A DNA stretch of 64,000 nucleotides from Talinum fruticosum (taxonomy: Eukaryota; Streptophyta; Magnoliopsida; Caryophyllales; Talinaceae). Shown here one piece after another: positions 62,401-64,000 of this stretch (within the stretch, counting starts at the first letter, position 1; every line of letters begins with the position of its first letter). The notes beneath the pieces were generated by a model, which saw only the letters and a program-made list of their open reading frames with translations, was not told the DNA's origin and made no database searches. The position numbers were made by a program, and so were the translations under genes. The DNA is taken from positions 6,539,001-6,603,000 of the forward strand of contig JAITYX010000021.1 in the NCBI GenBank assembly GCA_021018815.1. Direction: 5' to 3'.

Positions 62401-62594
62401 CACTGACGAATTTTTCGCAGATTTTCTCTCTCCTCCGCCGCAGCCAGCCACCGACAATCCATCATCAGTATTCATCAACAACCTCAGTTGCCCTATGGCC
62501 ATGGCTGCCGTCTCTCTCTCTCTCTGTCTCTGTCAAAATCAAAGCAATTGATATATATAGAGAGAAAAATCTTCTTTTCTCTCTCCCGTGGACA
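59490..62594. other. Intergenic DNA between CBSX and ERF genes
   Basis: 3' flanks of two convergent genes. Contains a dispersed repeat copy (60565-60690), an A-run (61011-61025), a CT tract (61303-61322) and a pyrimidine-rich patch (61565-61630). No coding exon recognised; frames at 59667, 59904 and 61247 are without family motifs. Confidence 0.5.
60565..60690 (+). repeat. Dispersed TTCGTT/TATGTTCATTT repeat, copy 3
   Basis: TCTGTTCGACTTTATATGAA is followed by ATATTCGTTCATGTTCATTT words; a relative of 11577-11735 and 54525-54690. Confidence 0.55.
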
Positions 62595-63083
62595 TCAGTC
62601 CTCCCAGTCGGAATCCTCGGGTTCGGGTTTCTTGTTCAAGTCCGGCTTCTCGTCAAGCCAGCAGCACGCGCTGCCCTTGGCACCACCCTGAGCCGGCGCC
62701 ACCACCGGCTTCACGTCCTCGTTGTGGTGGTGGTGGTGGTGGTGATTGGAGCGCTGGAAGGCGGTCTCGAGGGCGTCGACTCTGGCGCCGACCTCGATGG
62801 CCTTCTTCCGGATAGAGGCCGCGGACAAATCGGAGAGGGCGGCGTCGTCGGCTGCGAAAAGGAGGTCGGGGAAGTTGAGTCGGGCGGAGGGGCCGCGGAG
62901 GTAGTAAACGGCGGTGTCGTAGGCGCGGGCGGCGGCGATTGGAGTGGAGTAAGAGCCCAGCCAAATCCTCGAGCGTTTGTTAGGCTCTCGAATCTCGGCC
63001 ACCCACTTCCCCCACTTCCTCATCCTTATCCCCTTGTACGGCTTCTCTCCTCTCTCTCTCTTCTTCGTTGACCCGGCTTCCAT
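62595..63083 (-). CDS. DREB/ERF group II transcription factor with C-terminal EAR motif
   Basis: Intronless, 162 residues. One AP2/ERF domain at about residues 15-75: [20 protein letters not shown], then [20 protein letters not shown] and [11 protein letters not shown], with the DREB-type Val in WVAEIRE. This small early domain plus a C-terminal DLNKKP (DLNxxP, EAR-type) followed by acidic EPEDSDWED fits Arabidopsis ERF008-ERF011 (RAP2.9/RAP2.10) proteins, DNA-binding regulators expected to repress. A His run (about residues 114-120) sits in the linker. The start is the first ATG of the frame, after a CT-rich leader; the stop is TGA. Overlapping Arg- and Val-rich frames on both strands (62588, 62653, 62724) are shadows. 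Which member it is cannot be fixed. Confidence 0.93.
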   Translation of the reverse strand: MEAGSTKKRERGEKPYKGIRMRKWGKWVAEIREPNKRSRIWLGSYSTPIAAARAYDTAVYYLRGPSARLNFPDLLFAADDAALSDLSAASIRKKAIEVGARVDALETAFQRSNHHHHHHHNEDVKPVVAPAQGGAKGSACCWLDEKPDLNKKPEPEDSDWED

Positions 63084-63255
63084 CTCTTACTCTCTCTCTC
63101 TCAGAGAATTCAGAACCCAGTAGTACCCAGGAGGAGAGAGGAATTTTGGGTAATTGGGTTTTGTGTCGGAAAGTGGTGGGTATTTTCGTTTTTCTTTAAA
63201 GAGATGGGTTGGAGGAATAATGAGATATCACCGACATGGGAGGTTCAGAGTTGTA

Positions 63256-63265
63256 GATATATATG
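63256..63265 (-). promoter_or_regulatory. Candidate TATA box of the ERF gene
   Basis: The minus strand reads CATATATATC about 175 bases upstream of the ATG; a CT tract (on the minus strand, GA) lies in the presumed leader near 63090-63103. Confidence 0.45.
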
Positions 63266-63307
63266 GGAATGGGAGGGAAGAGGTGGATTAATGGACGGCA
63301 TGTCGAT

Positions 63308-63331
63308 CGAGAGAGAGAGAGAGAGAGAGAG
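63308..63331. repeat. (GA)n microsatellite
   Basis: Pure GA tract of 24 bp in the ERF upstream region; CT tracts follow at 63361-63378. Confidence 0.9.
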
Positions 63332-63476
63332 ATATGGCTAGCTGGCTCTATTTGCAGTCACTCTCTCTTTCTCTCTCTAAACCAATGGTAATACTTTGTT
63401 AATAATAATAATAATTAGTGAGTGAGAGAGTGCACTTTGTAAATGTATTATTTATGCAAGTTGGCGAATGGAAAAG

Positions 63477-63509
63477 GGGGTTGGGTTGGGTTGGGTTGGG
63501 TTGGGTTGA
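63477..63509. repeat. (GGGTT)n pentamer repeat
   Basis: Six or so units of GGGTT. It resembles but does not equal the plant telomere unit TTTAGGG. Confidence 0.85.
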
Positions 63510-63583
63510 GGTTTGGTTTTAGAGGGAGAGCAAAAGAGGAGGGCGGGGAAGCCAACGCCAATGCCAATGCCAACGCCTTGCTA

Positions 63584-63618
63584 TGTGATGTGATGTGATG
63601 TGATGTGATGTGATGTGG
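63584..63618. repeat. (TGATG)n pentamer repeat
   Basis: Seven units of TGATG. A 6-bp CCAAYG repeat lies just before it at 63552-63576. Confidence 0.88.
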
Positions 63619-63773
63619 ATCATATTCAAAGGAAAGAGAAACAAAAATCTTAAAGTGGGCAATGAATTGTGTTGCGGGTGCATTGTGTTGTGTCATATGT
63701 GGGCAAATAAAGTGGATGATGGGGTTTGTGGCATTTCTCCTCTCTTTTATTTGCTCTCAATTACGCTCTTACT

Positions 63774-64000
63774 TAGGATGGCAATGGGTCGGGTCCGACT
63801 GGACCCGGACCCATTTAATTTTTTAGATTTGGACTCGGACCCGACCCGGACTCGACGGCTCAGTAAAATTTGGACCCGGACACTGGTGGGTTCACGGGTC
63901 CACTGTGCCTTAAACGGTCTACTTATATTTTTATCATAAATGAATTTAAAAATCAATATTTTGTGCCTCTATTTTAATATTATTGTAAATTTACAAGCAA
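63774..64000. mobile_element. hAT-like element, left end, truncated by the window edge
   Basis: Starts TAGGATGGCAATGGGTCGGG and continues with GGACCCGGACCC and GACTCGGACCCGACCC words, the start and composition typical of TAGGGGTGGCAA-type plant hAT elements. The right end is not reached or not recognisable. Confidence 0.4.

Noticed and set aside
62588..63071. Arg-rich and Val/Gly-rich frames overlapping the ERF gene
   Set aside because: GC-rich shadow frames; only the minus frame at 62595-63083 encodes a known domain.
63477..63509. Interstitial telomere repeat
   Set aside because: The unit is GGGTT, not TTTAGGG; it is a short pentamer microsatellite.

Overview
The window is nuclear DNA of a flowering plant, most likely a eudicot. 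It is AT-rich, gene-poor and full of transposon remnants, with GT-AG introns and many CT/GA and TA microsatellites. I recognise four protein genes. From the left: (1) the first coding exon of a filament-like plant protein (FPP) gene on the minus strand, running off the left edge (192-290); (2) a ten-exon APETALA2-type transcription factor gene on the minus strand (32566-35510) with an exact miR172 target site in its last exon; (3) a seven-exon CBSX1/2-type chloroplast CBS-domain gene on the plus strand (55850-59489); (4) an intronless DREB/ERF group II repressor-type gene on the minus strand (62595-63083).

Exon boundaries were read from GT-AG sites and from reading-frame continuity with the known families. 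In AP2 exon 1 two single-base losses, both placeable at CCC runs on the plus strand, break an otherwise clean frame. Exon 1 of the CBSX gene needs a one-base shift of the same sign. Three same-type lesions in genes with otherwise intact splice sites and domains point to homopolymer errors in the assembly rather than three pseudogenisation events, but the sequence alone cannot settle this.

The rest is mobile DNA. At 5235-9245 a Copia-derived element has been rearranged so that an inverted copy of one stretch sits inside itself, and a Ty3-like segment is inserted in its leader. Non-autonomous hAT-like elements lie at 13442-14335, 18168-19832, 21186-22392 and 53789-54291; two have perfect 8-bp target-site duplications. 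Degenerate LINE pieces (RT, zf-RVT, RNase H) lie at 17480-20755, 40746-41580 and 52040-52475. A probable solo LTR (22729-24614) contains a minisatellite, and a PIF/Harbinger-like MITE lies at 39972-40447.

The most unusual structure is a candidate foldback-like element at about 40455-42056. Its arms of about 290 bp carry degenerate GTTGTAAG-type arrays at the outer ends, and the interior holds a LINE 3' fragment and a hairpin MITE. The same array motif recurs at several other places in the window. I found no CRISPR array, rRNA gene, convincing functional tRNA gene or organelle insertion.
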